Assembly (NCBI GenBank): GCA_910579215.1
Contig: CAJTTN010000003.1
Location: 1-64,000 of the forward strand
DNA: 64,000 nucleotides
DNA from: an uncultured Anaeroplasmataceae bacterium
Lineage (GTDB): Bacteria > Bacillota_I > Bacilli_A > Acholeplasmatales > Anaeroplasmataceae
Direction: 5' to 3'
Under the pieces are notes generated by a model. That model worked only from the letters and a program-made list of their open reading frames with translations, had not been told where the DNA came from and did no database searches. Each line of letters begins with the position of its first letter. Position 1 is the first letter of the stretch. This document shows positions 1 to 7,515 of the stretch, piece after piece. The position numbers and the translations under genes were made by a program.

Positions 1-246
1 CAACTAGCTAATGCGCCACAGGCCCCTCCTTAAGCAGATCTCTCTTTTAAATATAAAAGATTCTTCCTCTATATCCTATCCAGTTTTATCCATCGTTTCC
101 AATGGCTATCCTCGTCTTAAGGGTAGGTTACCTATGTATTACTCACCCGTTCGCCACTAAAGTACCCGAAGGTACTTCCGTTCGACTTGCATGTATTAGG
201 CACGCCGCCAGCGTTAATCCTGAGCCAGGATCAAACTCTCCATTTG
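1..246 (-). rRNA. rrs: 16S ribosomal RNA, 5' portion
   Basis: The reverse complement carries the universal start-of-16S signature (the 27F primer site, plus-strand 220-239), followed by the GCGGCGTGCCTAATACATGC block and the GAACGGGTGAGTAA block in the right order. The mature 5' end should lie about 7 nt before the 27F site, near 246. The gene leaves the window on the left, so only about the first 246 nt are present. The variable stretch reads most like Acholeplasma/Erysipelotrichia-type 16S by eye. It is transcribed leftwards, in the same direction as most genes here. Confidence 0.97.
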
Positions 247-334
247 TTTAATCTTAACTCCTTCATTCATTTTCTCTTAAATGAATTTCTGGCTTCTTTT
301 TTTTCCTTTAATTCGTCGTTTTTTCTTCGTCATA

Positions 335-414
335 TATAGTTTTCAAAGACTGAAATTTAAGTCGTTTTTTAAAGCGACCTTGTTAATAATACTACAATTC
401 CATAGCAAAGTCAA
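335..414 (-). promoter_or_regulatory. rRNA operon promoter and 16S leader
   Basis: Minus strand: TTGACT (409-414), a 17-bp spacer, then TATTAT (386-391), a near-consensus sigma-A promoter. It predicts a transcription start near 378 and a leader of about 130 nt before the 16S. The leader contains CTTTGAAAACTATATA (335-350), a sequence type common in Bacilli rRNA leaders, and a small GTCG/CGAC hairpin near 361-377. Confidence 0.85.
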
Positions 415-437
415 TATAATACTATAATTTTTTTCAT

Positions 438-476
438 AAAAAAATCAAAAATACAAAGATGTATCTTTGATTAAAA
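438..476 (-). terminator. Rho-independent terminator after ddh
   Basis: Minus strand: an outer AATCAAA/TTTGATT stem encloses CAAAGAT/ATCTTTG and is followed by a run of T. It separates ddh from the downstream rRNA promoter. Confidence 0.8.
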
Positions 477-481
477 AAATC

Positions 482-1456
482 TTATAACGTATGCTTTAAC
501 AAATCCTCATAATTTTTTATAGATAAGTATTTAGGTGCTATATCAAAAACTGTTTTACAACCATAATTTTTTTCTAAAGCCAATCGATAACATGCTCTAG
601 CATAGGCTACTAGTACGCTACCAGTAAATTCTGGGTTAGAATCTAATTCCAAATTAAATTCTAATTTATGGTGTACTCCTTCACTTGTTTTACCTGTACG
701 GATTACGAAGCCTCCATGAGGAATACCTTTATGCTTGGCATTTAATTCCTCTAAGCTAATGAAATGAACATAAGTATCATAATCAGCAAAATAATTAGGC
801 ATATTCTTAATTGTCTCTTCTACTAGTTTAGGATCTGCAGTTTCTTCTAAAACAACATAGCATTCTCTTAAGTGTTTATCACGTACAGAAAGGTTAGGAT
901 TATTCCCGCTACGCACAGCCTCTAATGCCTTTTCCTTAGGTATTGTATATTGTCTTGCATCTAAAACGCCTGGTATTCTTCTTATCGCATCACTATGTCC
1001 TTGACTTACGCCTTTACCCCAAAAAGTATACTCCATACCTTGGGGAAGTACAGACTCCATTAAAATTCGATTCAAGGAGAAAAGTCCTGGATCCCAGCCT
1101 GTAGATATAACTGCCACTTTATGAAACTTCATAGCATTTTCTTGTACAGCTTGATAATGCTTAAAAATATCAGCATGAGTATCAAAGCTATCTACAACAT
1201 TGAATTGCTTTACATATTCCTTAGTTTGTTTAGGTAAATCCGTTGCAGAACCACCACATAAAATCAAAACATCAATTTCATTTTCAAATTCAGATAAATC
1301 ATTAATACTATATATAGCTATATTTTTTTCCGATTTCAAACCATTAGGATCTCTTCTAGTGAAAATACCTACCAACTCTATATCCTCTGATAATAAACAA
1401 GCAGCCTCTACTCCCTTGCCTAAATTTCCATAACCACAAATTCCTATTCTTATCAT
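482..1456 (-). CDS. ddh: meso-diaminopimelate D-dehydrogenase
   Basis: Cytoplasmic NADPH-dependent enzyme converting tetrahydrodipicolinate plus ammonia to meso-diaminopimelate in one step, for lysine and peptidoglycan precursors. The N-terminus has the Rossmann motif GICGYGNLGKG (residues 4-14). The body carries family-typical stretches such as STGWDPGLFS, GKGVSQGHSDAIRRIPGV and the C-terminal HHKLEFNLELDSNPEFT. Length (324 aa) is normal. I chose the ATG at 1456 over the one at 1468: GAGG sits 6 nt upstream of it, whereas the upstream ATG touches its SD and would overlap the preceding gene. It follows the MazG-like gene by 1 nt, so the two are probably co-transcribed. A window with Ddh implies DAP-type peptidoglycan. 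Confidence 0.95.
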   Translation of the reverse strand: MIRIGICGYGNLGKGVEAACLLSEDIELVGIFTRRDPNGLKSEKNIAIYSINDLSEFENEIDVLILCGGSATDLPKQTKEYVKQFNVVDSFDTHADIFKHYQAVQENAMKFHKVAVISTGWDPGLFSLNRILMESVLPQGMEYTFWGKGVSQGHSDAIRRIPGVLDARQYTIPKEKALEAVRSGNNPNLSVRDKHLRECYVVLEETADPKLVEETIKNMPNYFADYDTYVHFISLEELNAKHKGIPHGGFVIRTGKTSEGVHHKLEFNLELDSNPEFTGSVLVAYARACYRLALEKNYGCKTVFDIAPKYLSIKNYEDLLKHTL

Positions 1457-1457
1457 A

Positions 1458-1790
1458 CTAAGCCTCATCCTTTCTTTCTATAGAAGCCTCTTTATTAAAC
1501 CCATTTGGAAACCTCTGTTTTAGTTTTTCAATATTCCCTTGCAGTATATCTTCTAAGGAAATATCTATTGCAGTAGCAGCCTCTGCTAAATACCATGCAA
1601 TATCCCCTAATTCCTTTTTAAAGGCTTCAACATCAAATGGATGATTCTGAAAAAGATTCTTCTTTACCAAATCTATTGCTTCCCCTGACTCTCCACATAG
1701 TCCCATAACTGCATTCATCAGCATTTCTTTCTTATTTAATTTGGGATTTAAAGTAGTCATAGCAAGACTTTGATATTCTTTTATATCCAT
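1458..1790 (-). CDS. MazG-like nucleotide pyrophosphohydrolase
   Basis: Small all-alpha NTP pyrophosphohydrolase (110 aa), probably hydrolysing non-canonical or excess nucleoside triphosphates to NMP and PPi. The MazG signature is visible as GLCGESGEAIDLVKK (about residues 31-45), giving the first acidic pair, and FKKELGDIAWYLA (about 58-70), giving the second, the usual EExxE...ExxD metal site of the superfamily. SD AAGGAGA precedes the ATG. It is followed within 1 nt by ddh and preceded by the GH105 gene's terminator. The exact substrate cannot be told from sequence. Confidence 0.85.
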   Translation of the reverse strand: MDIKEYQSLAMTTLNPKLNKKEMLMNAVMGLCGESGEAIDLVKKNLFQNHPFDVEAFKKELGDIAWYLAEAATAIDISLEDILQGNIEKLKQRFPNGFNKEASIERKDEA

Positions 1791-1802
1791 ACAATCTCCT
1801 TA

Positions 1803-1831
1803 ACAAAAGAAAATACCCTATTGGGCATCCT
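1803..1831 (-). terminator. Terminator after GH105 gene
   Basis: Minus strand: GATGCCC-AATA-GGGTAT hairpin followed by TTTTCTTTTG, in the 44-bp gap between the GH105 and MazG-like genes. Confidence 0.65.
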
Positions 1832-1834
1832 CAT

Positions 1835-2968
1835 TTAGTTTGTTATACGCTTTACCTCAGTGTAAGCCATAATAAATGGTCCAACACCCTTTGCATCATT
1901 TTCTACAACAGGCTCTGACATATAATACTCATAGGAACCATCTCTTCTTAAATTAGATTCTGGTCCTAACCCTGCGACTAAACAAATACCACCTAAATTT
2001 AGGTCTTCATTTTTTGTGGATAAATAAGTATCACAAATTCCGTTAAAAATATCCAATCCTAATTCCTTATATCTAGAAGGTAAGGCTTTCAACCGAACCC
2101 CCTTCAATATTGCATATGCAATCATGCTTGATCCTGAGGTTTCTAAATAGTTCCCTTCTTTTTCAGGAAAATTTGGCACCTGATAAAACATTTTAGATTT
2201 AGAATCTTGATATTTTAAAATACTATCTATCGTTTCCTTAAACATTTCCATGATACTATGTCGCTCATCAAACATTTGTTCATTCATATATTCAAATACA
2301 TCAATCATAGCTACAGTAAACCAGCCTAGAGACCTAAGCCAAAAGTTCTTAGATAAACCTGTTTTAGGATCTGCCCAAAACATCTTTTTTGAACTATCAT
2401 ATCCGTGATAATATAAACCTGTTTTAGAATCCTTCATAAGTTCTCTAACATTTTTAAACTGATTTACAATATCAGTATAATTCTGCATTTTATTTAATTC
2501 TGTTTCATATCTCGTATAAAAAGGCTGCATCATATATAATCCATCTAACCAAACTTGATTAGGATAAATTTTTTTATGCCAAAAGTTTCCCTCTTTTGTT
2601 CTTGGATGTGTTAAAATTTGATCATAAACCATATGAATTGCTTTTAAATACTTTTCTTCTTTTGTCAAAGCATATAAATCAAAAAGTACTCGAGTTTCAG
2701 AGACATCATCTGTAGAATACTTTTCCTTAGAATACCCAAGAATGGTTCCATCCTCATGCACATAAAAATCAACAAAAGATTTTACAAAGCTTAGATATCT
2801 TTCATCTTTTGTTGCTTTAAATAATTCTAATAAAGAAACCATCATACAACCATCAATATAATTCCATGAAGGCTTCTTTCCCTGCTTAATTGCCTCTATA
2901 TTCCAAAGAGGCTTATCAGGCTTTGATGTCATTAATTTTTCAATATAGCGGTCTATTACTTCGTACAT
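1835..2968 (-). CDS. Glycoside hydrolase family 105 (unsaturated uronyl hydrolase)
   Basis: Predicted cytoplasmic (alpha/alpha)6-barrel hydrolase of the YteR/YesR type. These enzymes remove the 4,5-unsaturated uronic acid left on the non-reducing end of oligosaccharides by polysaccharide lyases. The protein (377 aa, normal length) has the family motif QVWLDGLYMMQPF (138-150), in which Asp142 aligns with the catalytic Asp143 of YteR, plus the downstream NFWLRSLGWF and GNYLETSGSSM blocks. There is no signal peptide. SD AGGAGG lies 7 nt before the ATG. It has its own terminator and stands 10 kb from the lyase-containing operon at 13-29 kb, with which it could cooperate. The polymer is not determinable. 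Confidence 0.9.
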   Translation of the reverse strand: MYEVIDRYIEKLMTSKPDKPLWNIEAIKQGKKPSWNYIDGCMMVSLLELFKATKDERYLSFVKSFVDFYVHEDGTILGYSKEKYSTDDVSETRVLFDLYALTKEEKYLKAIHMVYDQILTHPRTKEGNFWHKKIYPNQVWLDGLYMMQPFYTRYETELNKMQNYTDIVNQFKNVRELMKDSKTGLYYHGYDSSKKMFWADPKTGLSKNFWLRSLGWFTVAMIDVFEYMNEQMFDERHSIMEMFKETIDSILKYQDSKSKMFYQVPNFPEKEGNYLETSGSSMIAYAILKGVRLKALPSRYKELGLDIFNGICDTYLSTKNEDLNLGGICLVAGLGPESNLRRDGSYEYYMSEPVVENDAKGVGPFIMAYTEVKRITN

Positions 2969-3031
2969 AATGTTCCTCCTAAAAATTAGATACTATTATT
3001 ATACAAAAATAAGACCTGTATTACAAGAAAT

Positions 3032-3460
3032 TTAAACTAAAAGCTTATTTAAAAATAGAGAGGATTTAAAATTTGTATTTACAACATTTTCTTCATTAAT
3101 AAAAATTTTAGGTTGAGTAATTGCTTTAAAATCTAAGGAACGAAATAGTTCTTCTATTTGGCTACATTCAGCAATGCAGACCAACATTTTTAACCCTTTA
3201 TCTTTGGCATTTTCTTCCAATCCCTTTAATAGCTCCTCTAAATATTCAATAGAAAGAACCTTTTTAAAAACAAAATAACGAATTAAGCCTTTATCCGTAA
3301 ATTCCTCAAAAGAAATACAGCCTACAATTTTATCCTCATCAAAAGCTATACATGCATTTTTTAAAATCTTCTCATCTATTTTATCTATGGAAGGAATTGA
3401 GGTTAAAAATTCAACAGCGTTATTAAAAATAGAATCGTTGATTTTTTCAACTTTAATCAT
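3032..3460 (-). CDS. Probable GNAT-family acetyltransferase, ywlB-like
   Basis: A 142-aa protein with weak but recognisable GNAT order: an acceptor-side N-terminus, a beta-strand pair ACIAFDEDKIVGCISFEEF (about 36-54), the strand RYFVFKK, then a helix with NAKDKGLKMLVC and a C-terminal LFRSLDFKAI block. The canonical Q/RxxGxG/A acetyl-CoA loop is not clear, so activity is uncertain. It starts 1 nt after the spoIIR stop. In B. subtilis a GNAT gene (ywlB) lies next to spoIIR in the same neighbourhood, which supports the call. SD AGGAGA precedes the ATG. Confidence 0.55.
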   Translation of the reverse strand: MIKVEKINDSIFNNAVEFLTSIPSIDKIDEKILKNACIAFDEDKIVGCISFEEFTDKGLIRYFVFKKVLSIEYLEELLKGLEENAKDKGLKMLVCIAECSQIEELFRSLDFKAITQPKIFINEENVVNTNFKSSLFLNKLLV

Positions 3461-3461
3461 T

Positions 3462-3947
3462 TTATTCTCCTTTTATTTTTTTAAAAATACTTAATATTAG
3501 ACTTTCGTATTTTACTTCCTCACTACCATTTACAGTTAAGAATTCTGGATAAACTGTTCCCCACCAATTTGATCCCTTACCTTCTCCTATAATAACATAC
3601 AAAGTCATTTCTTCTGTATTTTTAACTGCACTATTATTATATGTTTTATTATATAAGGTATGATTACCAAACTCTACTTCTACCTTTCTCTTTAATTCCT
3701 TTCCAAGAATATTTTCAAATTCCCTCTTTGTAGAATTAATATTATTAATAAAGGTATTGTATTCTTCATCATATGCCGTTTTTAAATAACAAACGGTAAT
3801 ATCCTTTGCTGTTTCTTTTACCTCCAAGTCTAAAGAAGTATCACTATTAGGAATAATACGAACACGAATTTCCTTCTCCTCTTTAAAATTTAGAAATACA
3901 GCAATAGCAAATACGAATATGATACCTACAAGGATTAGCTTTCTCAT
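3462..3947 (-). CDS. spoIIR: Stage II sporulation protein R
   Basis: Forespore-produced, secreted signalling protein that triggers SpoIIGA to process pro-sigma-E in the mother cell. An N-terminal hydrophobic segment (about residues 3-20) serves as export signal. The mature part opens with RVRIIPNSDTSLDLEVKE, matching the family's IRIxANSDxxxDQxLK block, and ends with IIGEGKGSNWWGTVYPEFL, matching the GEGKGANWWCVLFPPL signature. At 161 aa it is shorter than B. subtilis SpoIIR (about 220 aa) and lacks the usual Cys after NWW. The ATG at 3947 has a GGGGG SD 7 nt away; the ATG at 3953 is too close to it. Neighbours tsaC and prmC match B. subtilis order. Confidence 0.85.
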   Translation of the reverse strand: MRKLILVGIIFVFAIAVFLNFKEEKEIRVRIIPNSDTSLDLEVKETAKDITVCYLKTAYDEEYNTFINNINSTKREFENILGKELKRKVEVEFGNHTLYNKTYNNSAVKNTEEMTLYVIIGEGKGSNWWGTVYPEFLTVNGSEEVKYESLILSIFKKIKGE

Positions 3948-4025
3948 AATCATTCCCCCTCAAGCATAGCATATCCCAAGGGGTAAGGTTTTATTCAAGA
4001 CTTATAAAATAAATTAATTTTTTAA

Positions 4026-4061
4026 AAAGAAAAAGGGGACTTGCTAATCAAGCCTTCCCCT
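4026..4061 (-). terminator. Terminator overlapping tsaC stop
   Basis: Minus strand AGGGGA...TCCCCT hairpin followed by TTTTTC. The tsaC TGA stop (4048-4050) lies inside the hairpin. Confidence 0.8.
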
Positions 4062-4602
4062 GATAAATAATTTTTATTTGTTCAAAAGCCAATGTTCCTT
4101 CTCTTAACAGCTTCATTTCTCCTGTAGTTAAATCTATAACAGTAGAGGATATATTTGAAGAATTTTTTTGGGGTGGATAAATTTTATCCACAACATTCTG
4201 ATACTGTGCGACTATGGTTTCATAATCATTTAAAGGCATCTCCCCACTTTCATTAACTGAAGTCGTTAGCATAGGCCCATGAGCATTTAAAAGCTGTAAT
4301 GCTAAGGAGGAATTCGGTATTCTGACTCCTATTGTTTTATATCCAATAGCTTCTAATACATTAGTTTTTGCAGGTAAAATCAAGGTTAAAGCCCCCGGCA
4401 TACATTGCTCAATAAGGTTTCTAATATTAGGATTGAGTTGAGCAATTTCTTCAATTTGTTCTAAGGATGAGCATAAGCATGCAAGAGGCTTATCCTTACT
4501 TCGATGCTTAATTTTATAAATTTTTTCTATTCCCTTAATATCAAAAATAGGGCATCCAATACCATAAACTGTATCTGTAGGAAATATTATAACCTTAGAC
4601 AT
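4048..4602 (-). CDS. tsaC: L-threonylcarbamoyladenylate synthase (Sua5/YrdC/TsaC)
   Basis: Makes threonylcarbamoyl-AMP from threonine, bicarbonate and ATP for the t6A37 modification of ANN-decoding tRNAs. The YrdC fold is clear: IIFPTDTVYGIGC (5-17), KIKHRSKDKPLACL, the MPGALTLILPA block and TIGVRIPN, then TTSVNESGE. At 184 aa it is the short TsaC form without the extra Sua5 domain. The ATG at 4602 is preferred (GGTGA about 6 nt upstream), overlapping the prmC stop by 8 nt, so translation is likely coupled. An alternative start is 4617. Confidence 0.93.
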   Translation of the reverse strand: MSKVIIFPTDTVYGIGCPIFDIKGIEKIYKIKHRSKDKPLACLCSSLEQIEEIAQLNPNIRNLIEQCMPGALTLILPAKTNVLEAIGYKTIGVRIPNSSLALQLLNAHGPMLTTSVNESGEMPLNDYETIVAQYQNVVDKIYPPQKNSSNISSTVIDLTTGEMKLLREGTLAFEQIKIIYQGKA

Positions 4603-5449
4603 TAAAATCACCGACATATATAAATGTCATTCGATCCTTTCCCTCTAAATCCTTTAATACTTCAACCCTAGCTTCAGGAAAATAATATTTTGCTAAAGCT
4701 AACATTTCCTCCTTTTTATCATATCCATGTTCAAAGCATACTATGGCTTTTTCCTTTAAAAGCATGTGAACATTTTCTAAAATGATTCGATAAAACTTCA
4801 TTCCATCTTCTCCCCCAAATAAAGCAATATTTGGCTCATTATCCTTAACTAAAGACATTACATTTTCTTTTTCCGGGATATAAGGGGGATTTGAAACAAA
4901 TATATCAAATTTACGATTTTTGACAGGCTCTAGCATATCTCCTTCCAAAAATTCTACATTTACTCCTAATTTTTCACTATTTTCTTTTGCAATTCTTAAT
5001 GCATCCTTTGAGATATCTGTTGCAACCACTCTCATAAGCTTCTCCTCTAAAGCTAGCGTAATTCCAATACACCCTGAACCAGTTGCAAGATCACACACAT
5101 CTACTTGTTGCCCTTTAAAATAGGAATCATATCGATATAAAACCTGCTCAACTAACTCTTCCGTTTCATACCGAGGAATCAGCACATCCTTAGTCACCTT
5201 GAAATCATAACCATAAAAGCAACTGCTACCTATTAAATATTGTACAGGTTCATTTTCATATAAATATCTATGAAACAAGCTTTGAAAGCTTTCTTGTATC
5301 TCCTTGGATACCTCTTCATGCAGCTTAGTATAGAGCCCCGTAGAGTTTTCTTTTGTCACGTATTCAAGTAATAAAATAACTGCACTTTCTTCCTTGTCCA
5401 TTGAGGCAGCAAGCTGTTCTGCCTCCTTAATAAATTTCATATATTTCAT
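4595..5449 (-). CDS. prmC: Peptide chain release factor N5-glutamine methyltransferase
   Basis: SAM-dependent methyltransferase that methylates the Gln of the GGQ motif in RF1/RF2. Visible features are an N-terminal helical substrate-binding domain, LATGSGCIG (121-129, SAM-binding glycine loop) and the catalytic NPPY tetrad (187-190). Its start overlaps the Nudix stop as ATGA, with GGAG 6 nt before this ATG; upstream in-frame ATG at 5461 has no SD. Unlike B. subtilis, its substrate gene prfA is not adjacent but lies 33 kb away at 37.5-38.5 kb. Confidence 0.95.
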   Translation of the reverse strand: MKYMKFIKEAEQLAASMDKEESAVILLLEYVTKENSTGLYTKLHEEVSKEIQESFQSLFHRYLYENEPVQYLIGSSCFYGYDFKVTKDVLIPRYETEELVEQVLYRYDSYFKGQQVDVCDLATGSGCIGITLALEEKLMRVVATDISKDALRIAKENSEKLGVNVEFLEGDMLEPVKNRKFDIFVSNPPYIPEKENVMSLVKDNEPNIALFGGEDGMKFYRIILENVHMLLKEKAIVCFEHGYDKKEEMLALAKYYFPEARVEVLKDLEGKDRMTFIYVGDFNV

Positions 5450-5895
5450 AAATAGCTCCAATCCTTTAAATCATCTTTTATATAGGTAAGCTTCATTTCA
5501 AAATAAGATTCATCTTTAAGCAGTCTTTTTAAAAACAAAATATCTCCCTGCCAAAGATTTAACTTCAATATCTCATCTTTAGGAATCCACTTTAATTCTC
5601 CCTCATCACATTCCTTAAGCTCTCCAACAAAATCTCTACTAATATATAAATAGCATAGCTCATATACTTCATCGATGTAAAAATGTAATTTAGCACATAG
5701 GGAAAAGTTTTTTAAAGTAAATCCTGTTTCTTCATAAACCTCTCTTTGAACACACGCCTCTGGAGTTTCTCCTTCTTCAATATGACCACCTACACCAATC
5801 CATTTTCCATGATTCATATCTACCTTCTTTTTATTTCGATAAAGCATTAAATACTTCTTCTCACGCTCTAAATAGCATAATGTTGTACAAATCAT
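5446..5895 (-). CDS. Nudix hydrolase (MutT / 8-oxo-dGTP-type)
   Basis: A 149-aa Nudix protein with the box GGHIEEGE...REVYEETG (36-58) following the GX5EX7REUXEEXGU pattern. Residues MNHGKWIGVGGH before the box and DFVGELKECDEGELKWIP after it resemble the MutT-like 8-oxo-dGTP diphosphatases of Bacilli. Probable role is sanitising oxidised nucleotides, but Nudix substrates are hard to predict. It is first in the Nudix-prmC-tsaC operon. An extended-TATAAT -10 element lies about 35 nt upstream of the ATG. Confidence 0.85.
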   Translation of the reverse strand: MICTTLCYLEREKKYLMLYRNKKKVDMNHGKWIGVGGHIEEGETPEACVQREVYEETGFTLKNFSLCAKLHFYIDEVYELCYLYISRDFVGELKECDEGELKWIPKDEILKLNLWQGDILFLKRLLKDESYFEMKLTYIKDDLKDWSYL

Positions 5896-6069
5896 ACAAT
5901 CCCCACATTTCTAGAAGTTTCGCATATAGAATTATATCATATTTTTAAATTCGCACACTAGTTTTTCATAAATTTGTCATAAATATTTTCAAAAAAATTT
6001 TTTTACTATTTTTATTTTACTATCAAGCTCATCTTCTAGTACTACTGTTTTTTTAATTAAAACTTAAAC

Positions 6070-6100
6070 AAAAAAAGAAAAGGACTATATCCAAGTCCTT
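6070..6100 (-). terminator. Terminator after membrane protein at 6.1 kb
   Basis: Minus strand AAGGACT-TGGAT-ATAGTCCTT hairpin followed by TTCTTTTTTTG, 15 bp past the stop. Confidence 0.85.
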
Positions 6101-6114
6101 CCATTTTTTTAGCA

Positions 6115-6567
6115 TTAATATTTTCTTGAGTAATAAAGATAAACAAATAAATACATTAAGAGTACAGCTATCATCATACACAATATAGTGTAAAATACTA
6201 TAGCATTAAAGAATCCTGCTGTAATCATGGCGATACCTGAAACATAAATTAAAATTTTTATCACTAAAGCATTGGTTTTTAATCGAACAAAATTCAATCT
6301 TTCATCTGTTTTTCTTAAAACAAACAAATCTGCATATTCTACATCACAGAAAAATCTAATATATCGATAAATCTTGAATACAATATATCCCTCTAATAAT
6401 ACAAATATAGCATATCTTAAAACAAATAAATCACTATAAACAACAAATCGATCTTTAAAAAAAGGTAAATCAAATAATATTAATAAAATAATAGGTAATA
6501 CAGCAGATAAGCTCATCACTATAAGTCTTATCTTTACTCCCTTTTTCATCTTCTCTTTTGCATACAC
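6115..6567 (-). CDS. Four-helix membrane protein paired with HTH regulator
   Basis: Unrecognised 150-aa integral membrane protein. Hydrophobic segments lie at about residues 13-32, 46-66, 98-118 and 122-146, with a basic linker and conserved-looking YADLFVLRKTDERLNFVRLK between the second and third. Starts with GTG one base after (and sharing the G of) the regulator's TAG, with an AGGGTGA SD inside the upstream gene, so translation is coupled. A small XRE regulator plus a small membrane protein is a recurrent Firmicutes pairing (compare the 12.1-12.7 kb genes), but the function is unknown. Confidence 0.7.
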   Translation of the reverse strand: MYAKEKMKKGVKIRLIVMSLSAVLPIILLILFDLPFFKDRFVVYSDLFVLRYAIFVLLEGYIVFKIYRYIRFFCDVEYADLFVLRKTDERLNFVRLKTNALVIKILIYVSGIAMITAGFFNAIVFYTILCMMIAVLLMYLFVYLYYSRKY

Positions 6568-6770
6568 TATAATTCACCCTCTTCCAAATCAAATATTTGT
6601 TCTAATGGAACTTCAAAAATTTTGGCCATTTTTAAAGCAAGTGGTAAAGAAGCTATGTATTTTCCCTGTTCTATAGAAATTATGGTTTGTCTAGTAACTC
6701 CTAGCTTTTTTGCTAACTCTTCTTGAGTATATTTATGATTTTTTCTTAGATTATACAATCTGTTTTTCAT
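6567..6770 (-). CDS. Small XRE-family HTH transcriptional regulator
   Basis: Compact DNA-binding protein (67 aa from the ATG at 6770) that is almost only an HTH_3 domain: RLYNLRKNHKYTQEELAKKL, then GVTRQTIISIEQGKYIASL as the recognition helix region. It resembles the 81-aa regulator at 11.9 kb. The ATG at 6770 lies about 11 nt after AGGAG; a GTG at 6782 and a TTG between are alternatives. A TATAAT -10 element sits at about 6793-6798 and the 6.85 kb gene diverges from the same 80-bp region. Probably represses its own operon. Confidence 0.85.
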   Translation of the reverse strand: MKNRLYNLRKNHKYTQEELAKKLGVTRQTIISIEQGKYIASLPLALKMAKIFEVPLEQIFDLEEGEL

Positions 6771-6851
6771 TATCAAAACCACTCCTTTATGATATTATAG
6801 CCTAAAATTGTCTAAATTGAAAGAATATTATAAAAATAAGGACAGATTCAT

Positions 6852-7406
6852 ATGCAATATAATTTAGAGTATCACAAACAACTTGATAGAAGCCATATTC
6901 TTCCTAATATATTAGAGGGAGCTAAAACTGGAGTAGCCTCTCAATTTCTTTCAGATGTAATCATCTCTTTATTATTATTTAATGAATCGATTGTTTTAGA
7001 GGATATAAAAATAAGTACTGTACCTTCCTATTATGCTTCTGTTGCAACAGGTATGCTAGCAGGATTTTTAATAATTTATCTTGATCCAATTGCTGTAATC
7101 GCACTAACCATTGTTTTTTACGATTACGTTTTTGAAATTGTCGATTACCATATTAATGATGATCCTATTAAATTTACGCCTGTAGAAGATGTATTTGATA
7201 TTGGATTAACAATGATTTTAGTTGTTGTATTTGACCCAACAGCTAGACATCAATATTTAAGATATCAACAAAAACGTCATTTTATTGAGCCAACTATAGG
7301 ACGACAGGATAGATCTCCGACCATGGCTATTTTTATTACTGTTTTAACCAGCACCTATAATTTTTTAAAATTACAATCCGAACAAGAGGAAAATTGTGAT
7401 GTTTAA
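6852..7406 (+). CDS. Hypothetical membrane protein
   Basis: I do not recognise this 184-aa protein. It is one of only three plus-strand genes in the window. Hydrophobic stretches lie at about 30-46, 62-95 (long, possibly two helices with an internal Asp) and 112-125, followed by a basic, tyrosine-rich region and another weakly hydrophobic segment near 155-168. SD AAGGA lies 9 nt before the ATG. It diverges from the small XRE regulator with an 80-bp shared region, so that regulator may control it. The 3' end is followed by about 110 bp with no clear terminator before the convergent XRE/ankyrin-like gene. Confidence 0.65.
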   Translation: MQYNLEYHKQLDRSHILPNILEGAKTGVASQFLSDVIISLLLFNESIVLEDIKISTVPSYYASVATGMLAGFLIIYLDPIAVIALTIVFYDYVFEIVDYHINDDPIKFTPVEDVFDIGLTMILVVVFDPTARHQYLRYQQKRHFIEPTIGRQDRSPTMAIFITVLTSTYNFLKLQSEQEENCDV

Positions 7407-7515
7407 GCTATGATTTTAAAATTCTTTAGTACAAAGATGATTTTATCTTCTTTGGAAAAGGAATCTTTTATACAGGCACAATCCTTATATTTTTTTCATT
7501 ATTATACGTTCCTTT

